A DNA stretch of 64,000 nucleotides from positions 3,906,001 through 3,970,000 of the forward strand of contig CM063295.1 of NCBI GenBank assembly GCA_032173965.1, given 5' to 3'. A program made the position numbers and the translations under genes. The notes under the pieces were generated by a model, which did not search any database, was not told the origin of the DNA, and saw only the letters and a list, made by a program, of their open reading frames with translations. This document shows, piece after piece, positions 1 through 11,100 of the stretch (within the stretch, counting starts at the first letter, position 1; each line of letters starts with the position of its first letter). The stretch comes from Sitta carolinensis. Taxonomy: Eukaryota > Chordata > Aves > Passeriformes > Sittidae.

Positions 1-889
1 GTTGTAAATGTAATACCACCATCCTGGGTGTTAATAGCATCTCTCTCTGTGAGGAATAGCCTGATACAGTGTGTGTTTTCTAAACTTACTTTTGATTTTG
101 TGAAGTGTTAACAGCTCGTTTTACACCTCCCATCATTGGAGTAATAATAAAGAGAAGGCCACTGCAGACTCTGTGATGGTAGCTAATTGCTATGGAACAA
201 ACCCTGGCCTTCTCTGAGACTTTGTTCATTTCTTTTGTCCACCAGGGAATAATTTTAATACATGAAAAAAACTGTATTCAAGTTATGTTCCAGCAGTAAA
301 TGAGATCTACTTACTTCTTTCCAGAACAATTAATTTCAAGCCAGCCTATGTTAAAGAAAGTACTGAGCAGTGTGTTTTATAATTGCTGGAGAGCTGTACA
401 TGCAATATTAGAATCGAAATATTGGGTTTCTTTTCAAGTTTTGAATAATCCCAGTAGACTTGCAAGCTGCTATGAATAATTCTGTAAAGTCTAAGTGAAA
501 GAGTTCAGATATTTTCCCTTCTCTCTTTGAGATTACTGTAGTTATTTGAGGCAAAAAGGCAAAACACCTCAATATTATGGAAAATGAAGATACTTTAAGA
601 CTGAAATAATAATGGATAGCCAGAAGGCATTGGTTGAAACAGACTCCTGCAATTTTTATTTTTTTTTTAATGTTTTTTCCCCTCTCAAATAAGTTGTTAG
701 ATGCCACCAGTCATCTGTGAAGTTACAACAGGGTATCTTCATAAGAGAGGAACTTCTGTAAAGGCTTCCCCTGGCTGCCAGCAGTTTAACATCATTTCAC
801 AGGTGTGTGTGAATCCTCTCAGACACCCCTGAACAGAGGCAGGACAGGAGGAATGGCTTTAAACTCTGAGGGCTGAGCTAGGTGAGATT
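1..889. other. Unique AT-rich non-coding DNA
   Basis: No recognisable gene or repeat. The only open frames are short, low-complexity minus-strand frames with no family resemblance. A short T run lies near 656-669. Confidence 0.6.
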
Positions 890-1088
890 TTAGGAGGGAA
901 TTATTCCCTGGGAGGATGGCAGCCCTGGCACAGGGTGCCCAGAGCAGCTGTGGCTGCCCCTGGATCCCTGGCAGTGCCCAAGGCCAGGCTGGACAGTTTG
1001 GAGCAGCCTGGGATGGTGGGAGGGGTCCCTGCCCTGGGACTGGGTGATCTCTGAGGTCCCTTCCAACCCAAACCGTTCAGTGATTATT
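890..1088 (+). mobile_element. CR1 LINE, 3' terminal fragment
   Basis: The stretch reads like the 3' end of avian CR1: a 'cagggtgcccagagcagctg' block, then 'aaggccaggctggac', then a 'gatctctgaggtcccttcc' block and 'aacccaaaccgttcagtgat' just before the end. CR1 is the main LINE of birds, and nearly all its copies are 5'-truncated like this one. The usual short ATTCTATG-type tail is reduced to a remnant at about 1077-1088. The 70-codon minus-strand frame across it is antisense to the repeat and not a gene. Confidence 0.92.
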
Positions 1089-2996
1089 TGTGGTACCTGC
1101 AATGAAGTATTTTAGAACCCTTGCAGTACCTTTTTTTGTGGTATTTTTTATGGTGTTTTGTTTTGGTTTTCCCTTACCGTTCATTTTTCACCTATAGCTA
1201 AATCTTAGTGCATGGCACATAGAGCTGGGCAGGGAAGAGCCATGCTTTTTCCATGGGAATCTGGTTGTTCCATGGAACTGCACTGGCAAGGTGCTGCTGC
1301 TCTGCTTGTCTTGCAGTGTCACTGCCTCTGCTGATTTCTGTTGTGCTCTTGAACTAAAACTTGTAATGCAGATGGTGACCCTGGAAGGTCTTACAAACTT
1401 GCAAGTGCTTTAAAAGGTGTTAATGCTTTTCCCCAGGAAAAGAGAGGGGAATTTTAACCTCCTCCAAAGGATTGTTTCATCTGTAATTAGTAGAAGCAAG
1501 ATCATACAAATACAGAAATCGGTGAGCTAATTGCAGTAGTCTGGCAATGAGGGACTCTACTGGGATCAATTAACATGATCTAGATATTAAAGGAAAGCAG
1601 AATGTTCCCTCTTTTTTCCCCTCCTATGATTTGCCACATTTGCCTCTTAAATACAGACTCTTGCAAGGTAAAAAAAGAAAGGGTTGGCTTTTTTTTTTTT
1701 TTTTTAATATTTCCAGAGCAATAAAAGTCATCATGATGATCTTCAGTTCTGCTGACATCCTGCTTGTTTCTTTTAGAGCTGAGGCCAAGTGTCAGGCACA
1801 GCTGGGCACTGCTGGGAAGGGTTGCTGAATGGTGGTCCAACTTTTTTGGTATTTAACAGCAGAATTGCTCTCCTGTTGAAACAGGCTCTGATTCTTAAGC
1901 TCAGTACATTCTGGTACATATTTATGGAGGTTTTGCACTATGTATTTGTGTTGTGGGATGCCCTTAGACCTAGGCAGAGGTGGTTAAGATATGATTTTGC
2001 ACTGGTATTGTGCATGATGATACGGTATTACAACATACACGTGGCTATACTCTCCTGGCAGTCACAGGGGAAGAATGTCAGCTTTTTGAAACCTGTAAAT
2101 ACTGGGGATTCGTGGCAGGCTTGTCAGCAATAACACATTAATATTTGAAATGTTGTGGAGGCCATGCAGGTGGCATTCCTCAGCTGAGGGCAGGGAGGGA
2201 GCTGGCAGGAGAGCAGCTCTGGGTGTGCTGGGGCTGCTGTGCAGGGAGTGAGCTCAGAGAGCCCCCAGGGCAGGAGAGACAGAGCTGCCACAGCTGGGCT
2301 AGCACTGGCCAGTGCCTGGGGTGCCACCCAACATCACTGGAGTTCTTGTTGCCAGGGTCAGGGGCCCATGGAATGAGTATATTTAGCTTTTAGGGAGATT
2401 TGATCTGTGCTGTCCTGATCCAAGGTGGGCTTGTTCAGCTTGGTAAGAGCCGACTACAGAGGCTCAGCAGGAAGGGAATTTCTCACCTGTCTGCAATCCC
2501 TATTCATGTGTTCCTCCTTGCCTCTGAACAACAGAGGAAAAATGGGTTTTGAAACTCGGTTATTCAGTACTACAAGGAGTAAAATGCAGTGAAAATGGAC
2601 TGCAGTATTCTTTTTCATTTTTAGAAAATAATTCCAGACATCAGAGAGGGATTTTATATAACCCGGTAATGAAGAATAGTTTTTCTCTTGTTCTCTGAGC
2701 CCCAGGCATTCCACATTACTGAAGCTGGAACATGACATGTACAACAAGAATGTATGAAACCTTTAACATTTTTTTTCCTAATACCTAGATAGCTGCTGAA
2801 GTTATTTTCTTCTGAAAAAGAAGTGATTATAGACATATTTCTTATATAATTAGTTCAGAACTATCAAATAAAACCAAAAGTGACTCGTCTTCCTTCCCCA
2901 CTCTCCCTGTGAAATGCCAAGTTTGTCTTATTTCTCATGGAGATGGATATTTAGATAATGACAGCAAACCTATCTAAAATGCAGAGGAAACTCCTT

Positions 2997-3002
<6 letters not shown>
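1089..3002. other. Unique non-coding DNA with one GC-rich patch
   Basis: Mostly AT-rich sequence. A GC-richer patch at about 2150-2360 carries overlapping short open frames on both strands, which GC content alone explains. No splice-bounded exon or repeat family is recognised. Confidence 0.5.

Positions 3003-3041
<39 letters not shown>
3003..3041 (+). repeat. Poly-T tract, 39 nt uninterrupted
   Basis: A pure run of 39 T follows 'ccttgc' and ends at 'tgtgcttcac'. No retroposed body is recognisable on either side. It may be an old poly-A tail of a minus-strand insertion or a slippage-grown microsatellite. Confidence 0.95.
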
Positions 3042-3042
<1 letters not shown>

Positions 3043-3966
3043 TGCTTCACTCAGTCCTTTTCTATTATAATCCCTATGGACTTGGATCCTTTCCCTCACC
3101 CCTGTCCCCCATTTTGCTTATGCAATTGACTTGCTTTGAGAAAAATATTTCCCCTTTTTTCTTTCTTTCTGTGTAGGCCTGGGCTTGCAATTGGTTTTGT
3201 TGGGTTTGGGGTTTTTTTTTTGCATGTGGTGATTTCAGTTTCTTTTCTCCTGAAGACAGATGGTGGCAACACTGTTCTGTGTAAAGCAAAGAGCAAACAG
3301 CTGGTGAGGTGCAAGGCGAGGCCAGACCAGCAGTCCATGGCTGCTTCCAGAGTCTCAAAGTCTCCCTTGGCTTTCCAGAGGAGCTGGTACATAAACTTAG
3401 CACAGAGTTACCTCCCCTCTAACTGTAACAGTAAAAACTTAATTAAAAAACAAATCACAAATACAGTAAATTTATGGCATAGTACAGATGCAGTACCTTT
3501 CCTTCTTGGCTTCCATATTTAAATCCATACTTGACTTAGGAAAAATTTGTTGCAGTCTAATAACTATAAAATACTAATAGGAAATAAAATCAATGTTGGC
3601 CTCAGCCTTAGAATGCAAACCACACACACACACTCTAAGATATGGTCAAATAGTGCTTACTCAGGAGATTCAGGTCCAGGAATCGAGCAGCACTGAGAAC
3701 CACTATAAAATATGCAGGAAATGAAAAAAAAATCTGTTTCATAGAGGCTCACAAATTGTTGTTTTTATAAGATCAAGGTATTTTTTAATTCCCTTTAGGT
3801 GAAAAGAATTCTCATGATTGGTATTTGTCAGACTTGGACAGATGAAAGTTGCTTGGTGGGTTTTTTTTTTCCCTCCTTTGCAGTGTTATTAGTCCCAAGT
3901 CTCCAGGTTGCTAAATGTACACATATGAATTACAGTGTTTCAGGAATCAAATGAAAGGCTTTGGGG
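3042..3966. other. Unique non-coding DNA
   Basis: Open frames at 3136-3522 (+) and 3074-3403 (-) overlap head to head with no coding-like features. A short CA run lies at about 3622-3634. Nothing else is recognisable. Confidence 0.5.
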
Positions 3967-4050
3967 AAACAAAAAAAAAAAAAACAAAACAAAAAACCCC
4001 AAAAAAACCCCAAAAAAAACCAAAACAAAACAAAACAAAAAAAAACAACC
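3967..4050 (+). repeat. A-rich (A)nC / CAAAA simple repeat
   Basis: About 80 nt made almost only of A and C: AAAAC and CAAAA units plus two 'CCCCAAAAAAA'-type units. It is low-complexity DNA of a kind common in bird non-coding sequence. Confidence 0.93.
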
Positions 4051-5876
4051 ACAGACCCAAACCCAAGACATCTCCATGATGTATTTTAAGTCTGGCTTTA
4101 TTTAGTCAAGAATGCTGTGCAGTCATTTTAATGAATTATTGCTCCTGCCTAGCATGGGCAGCGTGCACTGAGCGAGCAGCGTGGCTCTCTTGCCAGTCTG
4201 CATCTGTAACCTGTCAACTGCTGCACCCCTGCCAAGGGCAGTCTGCAAGGAGGTTTCCCATTTTCACAAGAGGGCTTTATCTTCACCAACAACCAGTCAG
4301 AGGTACAGTGAGAGCTCAGACTGGGGAAAAGGAGAAAAAAAAAAAAAATTGGGGAAAAAATATCCCATTTTGTGGAAAATCTGATGTTATAGAACAGATT
4401 TTTATCTTTATTTAGAATGAAGATTTTTTTTTTACTTTATTTAGAATGGAAGTAATTTTTTTTTTTTAATTACACTTTTAAAATGGAGTCTTATTTAAGG
4501 AGCTTTGCCATGTGGATGCTCTAGAGCCACTGAATCTCTGTGGCTGGGGGTCTCCAGCTCTCTCACTGTCCATTGGCTGCTGCAGGTTCTGGGAACCTGA
4601 GTCGAGTGCCTGGGTTGCTTGAAAGGCTCAGGTCCCTAAAAAGCCCATTACAGCAGCAGCTGAAGGAGAAGGGAATGAGTTTAGAGACCTCTCAGGGCAT
4701 TATGAGCACAACATCCCTGCAGAACTTTCCACTGGTTTTGATCTGGCAAATCTGGTGAAAAGCTGTCCCTCTCACAGGGTCTGGATCCAGCTCTAGGATG
4801 AAGGATACCTTTGGTCATTAAATAAGATTTTGCTGTCTCTGGGGCTGTGTGAAGCTCTGGCTGTGTGTGTCCTGTGATGCCCAGTTCATCAGTGCTGCTT
4901 TCAGCAGCAGCTCTTTCCCTCCTGTGCTGGACACGTGCTCGTTATTTCCAGGTTTCCAGGGCTATCCCATGGCTTTCCTAAACTCTCAAACTTCAGAGAC
5001 CTTCATGCCATGCAGCAGATGCAAGACAAAGGCTGTGTTTTCTCTAGAGGTGCTCAGTTCCTGCAGGATTTATTTATTTCTGTAAGGGTGGGTGTTAAAT
5101 ACCAGAAATGCCATAGTTTAGGTTTATTTGTCTATGATGGCTATTACAGTGTAGCTGAGCCCAGGTCATAATTCTTAAGCAAAAGTATCTTTAGAGTGGA
5201 AATTAATTGTTATTTGTAATTGTGTGTGCCTGCTTGAGACACATCAGGAATTTTTATCTAAGTAATGAGACACCCCTGTCTCAGAATATGCACACTGAGG
5301 TGTAAAAGGCCTGAATTCCAGTCTCTAGACACAATTAGAAATCAAAACAATTGCTGTGATATACTGAAAAACCAGACAAGTAACCTCATGCAGAGCAGCA
5401 TTCCCTACCCTTTTAATTGCTGCTTATCCTGTCTCAGTAAGTGAGGTAATTGATGTTTTACTCTCAAAATTGATCTCGGTGTTTCAGGTAGTTAGCAGAC
5501 TAGAATGGCTTCTGCACCATAGCACTAAAAATCGTTTTCTCTCATAAACTAATCCCAGGCTCAAAAATGTGGCACACCTGAAGGCTCCCTAGCTTAAAAA
5601 TAATGAGTTTGTTTGGCTCTTGGGTCCACTGGACCAGATTGTGATTAATCTGAATAACCACAGAGAGCATCCCAGCACTGCTCCTGCCCTTTGCAATTCT
5701 CCTGGTCACAGTTCTCCCCAAGGGTCACCTACAGCAGAGCTTTGAGGAGCTCCAGATGATTTCTGCTGGTTCTTTGGTGAGAGGAGTTGTTTGGGGTCAC
5801 AGCAAACTGGCTGAGCAGGGGATGGGTTTCAGGTTTGAGCTGCTTGACCCAGCACCTCTCAGGTGATGGGCACAAT
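4051..5876. other. Unique non-coding DNA
   Basis: No gene is recognised. A and T runs occur at 4335-4348, 4427-4435 and 4456-4467. The GC-richer parts (4130-4330, 4530-4760 and 5640-5860) hold only short frames. Confidence 0.5.
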
Positions 5877-6209
5877 TGTAGTCTGGTTTCAGGCCTGAAG
5901 TTTCTGAGTTTCTAAAGTTCTGATTTTCTGATGTTTTGGTTGCTGAAATCCTTTTCTCAGCGAAAGACCATAAACACCAGAATTGTTTTTGTAATGGTGT
6001 TCATGTTGTGAATTCTTCTGGGAGGAGGATCTCTCTTGCTGTCCCTCTGGTTTGACCAGTGTGGGTGAAGAGGTTTGCCTTTCTCTCACCAGTCACAGTG
6101 GTCTGTGGAAAGTGGTGGATAAGGGGGGACATTTTTAATAAAATCATTCCTCACACAGCCTTGAAAGAACGACAAGGAGTCTGTTTCGTGTGTTTATCCT
6201 ATAGCAACA
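5877..6209 (+). mobile_element. Solo-LTR-like element, TGTAGTCTGG family
   Basis: The segment begins TGTAGTCTGG and ends AGCAACA, giving the TG...CA ends expected of a retroviral LTR. A polyadenylation signal AATAAA at 6137-6142 lies about 70 nt before the 3' end, where an R/U5 boundary would be expected. Flanks are CACAAT on the left and CACACA on the right, a possible eroded 6-bp target duplication confounded by a CA run. Its first ~75 nt resemble the inverted ends of the element at 30901-31334, showing that this is a dispersed family. No TATA box is clear. It could also be another kind of non-autonomous element. Confidence 0.5.
6137..6142 (+). promoter_or_regulatory. AATAAA polyadenylation signal in the LTR-like element
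   Basis: Exact AATAAA hexamer in the position expected for an LTR R region. Its meaning depends on the LTR call for the surrounding element. Confidence 0.4.
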
Positions 6210-8107
6210 CACACACACTCCTGCAGGGGACTCACCTCAGGGCCTTGGCTTCACTTTGCTGCTTCATGTTTGTCAATACAGCATTTCTGGGAGGAAAAGG
6301 GAGGACAGAAATAAATAACATGCAGGTCAAAATACTTTTTTTGTAGTATTGCACATTTATCTCTTTGCGAAGTTTAGTTTAGGAAGTTCTAGAAATTAAC
6401 TGTAAAAGCAGCACAGGATTGTTCCAAACATTGGAGATGAAACAAATGAAAAGCAGAGAGCAAATGACACCTTGCTTGAGGCTACAGCTGTGGTGCACTG
6501 AACACAGGCTGGGCCACCACTCTGGGAGTGTTACCTGCATGCAGATGAGGGGAAATGTTCCTTCTGGGTGGTGTGTGCAGTTATTATATCGATTGTGTGT
6601 ATTGTTATGAGCTGTTGGAGTGAGTCATTAATAGTGTTTGTTCCCTCCTGTAATGCAAACACACAGACACACATGCAGGTAGAAGAGATGCTTCTCTCTC
6701 CCTCTCCATCTCTGTTGTGTGTAGAGCTGTAGAGGAATGTGACAAACTTGTAGATGGAATTCTTTGTCCTTGCTGACTTTTAATCTGGGCCAAGGTGTGG
6801 CAGAAAAGCGAAGATATGTATAGTTATGTGAAGAAAAGAGGCTATATTTATTGCAAAAAGAGGTGATATTTAGATCTTCCATGCTTCTACAGTAAAAGGT
6901 TTCTCTCTGCCTTCTCAGGGGACAGGGTTTCAGGTCAGGTTTACCTCACCTCGTCATAGCTCTTCACAAAGTTTTGCAGAGGTGTTGGGAGCAGCACTTT
7001 CATACATAAGGATGGAATGCAACATGCCACTGCAATTATTTCAAAAGTTGTAGACACAATACAGGTTTGAAGCTACAATTTCAAGCTTGTTATCCTGGAG
7101 GTCGTTGAAGAACATGACATTTCTTTTGCAAAATGAGCCTGGCTGTGCATGCAGGTGCACGCACATACACAAGTTTTAAATGTTTCCCTCTCCTTTGCTG
7201 TTTTTAGGACAGTAAGGCCATTGCCATGGTCTCATTAAAAGGTGAAAGAAAGTGTTTAACTTTGTCAGCTGCACCTGATTTTTGCCAATGATTGCTCATT
7301 TTCTTAACAGAAAAGTAAAGAAGGCTATAAATGAGACTTACATGTTCAAGGTAACCTTACCACTTCTGTGTGAGAAGAATACAGTGCACTAATGGATGCT
7401 GTTATATGACAATCTCTAAATGTCTTCCATTATTAAGTGTCAAGGTTTCTTTTAGGAAAGCTTTAGAAATTCTTGGGAGAACTGTTTCATTGCAGCAAGC
7501 TGTAGCAGTGCCACTAAAAATATATTGCTAATTAAAGTTTATTGACAGTCTCTGTAATGCGTTCCTGGAACAAGTCAAAGCACTGAGTAGTTATTGAATG
7601 CAAGGCACTGCATCTTCTATAGTTAGTTAAGCTGTTTAGGAGAGGAGATTAAGGTACTCTGCCCTTCCTCCCCTGCTTAGTTATTGGCTGTGGCTATTGT
7701 GCAGAATAAAACTCTTTCCTCTCGGAATATCAGTGCTGCAGACTCCAAGAAACTTTGTCACGAGCTTTTTCACTTGGTAGCCCTGGGAAAATGGGGAGGT
7801 CAGGTAAATACTGCCAAGGTCTGAAAGGTACATCTCCCCAGGAAGGAAAAGAATTTGGACCGTTCAGAAAACAATTCCTTCAAGGTGCAGCTCTTAAGTT
7901 GAGCAAGGGTATGCAGAGTTACTGCAGCTGTGTGTGGTGGAAGTGAAGCAGGTGTAAATCACACTGGGCAGTTGTAGAGGCACAGCCTGCTCAGGTGTGC
8001 TCACACCCAGCCCTGGGCCAGCAGTAACAAGAGCAATTGCATCCCTGGCTGTGTCTGCTCACACTGCATGGCCTGTGCTGCTCTGGTTTTGCTTTACTGC
8101 TTATGTA
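6210..8107. other. Unique non-coding DNA
   Basis: A CA run follows the LTR-like element (6208-6219). The rest is AT-rich sequence without recognisable exons or repeats. Confidence 0.5.
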
Positions 8108-8165
8108 GAGTCACCAAATACCCTGGCTTGTGGGGATCTTTAAAGGTCATCGAGTCCAAAGTTAC
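8108..8165 (-). mobile_element. Short decayed CR1-like 3' tail
   Basis: The plus strand reads 'tcaccaaataccctgg...', then 'ggatctttaaaggtcatcg' and 'agtccaa'. This matches the reverse complement of the CR1 3' tail, in which the target-like phrase 'ggtcatctagtccaa' is typical. It is only about 58 nt long and diverged, so the call rests on that phrase. Confidence 0.5.
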
Positions 8166-11100
8166 ATCAGTGATTTCTTACTGGTATCACAAACCTGGAA
8201 AACTCTTGCAAGCTGTTACATAATGATCCTTGGGTGTAAGCACCAGAAGCATTTGCACTGTCTTGCCACATCTCTGGAATACTCTGAGACACAGTGGATC
8301 TATGAGCAATTTGGTAAATGCAAGGAGCAGGATTTATTCTGCAGATCACTGCCAGAAGACTTTTACTCTTCTTTAAATCACAAAGTCCAAGCTACTCATT
8401 TCAGTAGAGTTCCTCTGCAATTCTGTTGCTGTAAGCAAGGGCACAGTGCTGCCTCTGGGAAGTAGGATTTACAGTACAAATCAGAACCAAAGCAGGATTT
8501 TTTATATGGGGTACAAGTGAGTATCAACAGCTTTCCAAAGTGATTGGTTTGTGGCTCTGAGAGCCAAACATTCTGCCTGCTTGTACAGCCTACAGTTCCA
8601 CTGAGGAACATTATCTGAGTTGTAAAAAACTATGTAAAATGCTCCTTATGGCAGGCTTGGTCCTAGAGCTCATTAAATTTCTGCCTGCCCTTTCTGCTGA
8701 TTCAAGCTTCTTGCAAACAGAGAAATGGCCAGAGGAGCTGTGTGATGGAGAGGGGCAGTGGACCCTGGTGGGGAGCCAGGTCAGGCTCATGCTGTGAGGG
8801 GAAGAACTGCCCCATGAAGGGGACAGACATGACTGACCCTCTGGGACTAATTCATGCATTGATCAAAACCCCAAGAAAACACTCTCCTGATTTTGGGTGT
8901 ATTTACTGAGTATTGCACCCAGGGTGCAAAGTTCTCTTTTCTAAACTTCACAAAACCATAATTCCTACACATCTTTGCAGTGCTTTAGGGAAGGAATCTC
9001 ACCTGCAGAGTCCACAACTTGATAAATTAGTGCAGCAAAGGCAACGCTTCTCTCAAAAGATTCTTAGCAAACAAATCCTGGTAAGTGTGGCAAAGGGCAC
9101 AACACTTTTGATTTGTGTGTGCAAGCACAGAACCCAGCACTGCATCTCCAGTGCAAAACAGAAAGGTATCTAAATGTCATTAATGCCTTAAATTACCCCT
9201 ATTGTCCTATGGAAAATGTGTGTGGATTCTAGTGACCAACTTTCATTCTGCATTCACGTCCTTGAAAGTCTCTCACAGGAGCTAAAGATAAGCAGCATGT
9301 GTGTGTTTCCTAAGCAATGAAGTTATCCACCAAAATGACAAGTTTTAGGTAGAGGGATAGATGAGAACAGACTGTCATTTTGATTCACCTCTTTTTTACA
9401 TTCAAATTTTACTGGCAAGAATATGTAAGTAAATGTATATAAAGTACAGGTCTGTTTCTGTGTCTATAAAGAAAACCCAAAACAAAACAAAGGGGGAAAA
9501 AAAAATCAATACCTTGATTAACCAACTAAATTACACTATAATAGGATGCCATTAATTATCTGTCAATTTAAAAATAATCCCAGCATATAAAGAGTTGTTA
9601 ATATTAAACATTCTAAGGTTTTTCTTTCTTTATCTGCAGGTTAATAAAATAAGTTTTGCAGATCAATTTGCTGATGATTGATATATGAGGTTAATACTGC
9701 AGAATGACCATTTAGTATGCTTTGGATCACTTAATGTAAAATAAACTATTTTACATATATAAATACACCCAAACACACACAGCCTTTCACTTGATGACAC
9801 TGAAGATTCATGTTTTAATTGGAAAAAGAACAACTCTGAGGAAGGGGACAAATGAAAGTCTGGATATCTGTCAGTTCACTGGCTTCTTGCTGACCTGGCA
9901 ATATCTGGTTTCTCAGACCAGTTCCTTCTGTAATGACCTCTCCAGCCAATAATGTGGATCTGCCAGATAAAAGCTGTGTTTTGGGTTTTTTGTAATTTGT
10001 CAAGCATCAGTGAGTGAAAGAACCTGGCTTATTTTTATTAGCACACAAGCCCAGCGAGCAGGCTTGCAGATGTTTGCTGATAGCACGGGGCCGTGTCTGT
10101 AGGAGCAATTTGTAACAAAACTGGCTTTGGTAATTGTCTGGAAATCCATGCCTGTCTCACTGATATCCTCATTGTCAGGCTGCTGTTCTCTCCTCTGCCT
10201 TGAAGGGCTGGAGTCTTACCTGCAGCTGGAATAACTGCACCTGAAGAGGCTAGGAGTAATTTTCTGGAAAAACTCTATGTGGAGTTTTTATTTAAACCCT
10301 GTTTTAATTTTACCATACATTCTTGGCCCATAGTTTTTAGCTGTCTTCTCTGTCCATGATCTTTACTTCAGAAAAGCTATTATGCAGCACATAGGATTTA
10401 TTGCCTTGTTTGGGTAATACAGACCCTCAGTATTCAGCAGGACCTGATACTCAGATACTAATTAGTACCTCTAATTTCTTCATTCTATATTTACACTAGC
10501 TTCAGAGTTTATCACTTAATTGGTATTCATACCATTATCTGCATTTTTTTTTTTTCTGCATAGAGTCTTTAAGGAAAGAAACCTAAAACCCTTTTCCCCA
10601 AAGGTGCATGATTTTACAAGAGTAAATTCCTGTAATGATGATATGCTTATGAAACAAGAATTATTTGTGCAGCAGTGAATAGGATAATACCTGTAATATG
10701 CCAGGCTTGGTTTGGGCCTGCTTACATTGTAAGATAACAGACTTGAATTCTATACTGCTTGCTGCTTTAACATCACAGTATTTTTAATTATGTTTTTCAT
10801 AGTGTCCATTTATTCTTTGTAGTGCATTGCCTTTGCCTTCAGATTATCCTGTATAATATTTTCTGTGCTATGCAGGTAATTAAATGCACTATGGCCAGTC
10901 CTTTATGTATAAAAGGAGTTTCTATTTGAATGCTAACCACAGATCAAGTTTCTCATGGGGTTGCTCCATGCAGAGCGTGCTTCCAGAATTTCATCTTGAG
11001 GCTTTCCCACACAGGTGCTTCTCTGGAATGGTACTTGTAAAAGAAATTTTCTTCAAGACCATTTTCCTGATTTATATTAAAGTCCTGTGTAAGGTAGTTT

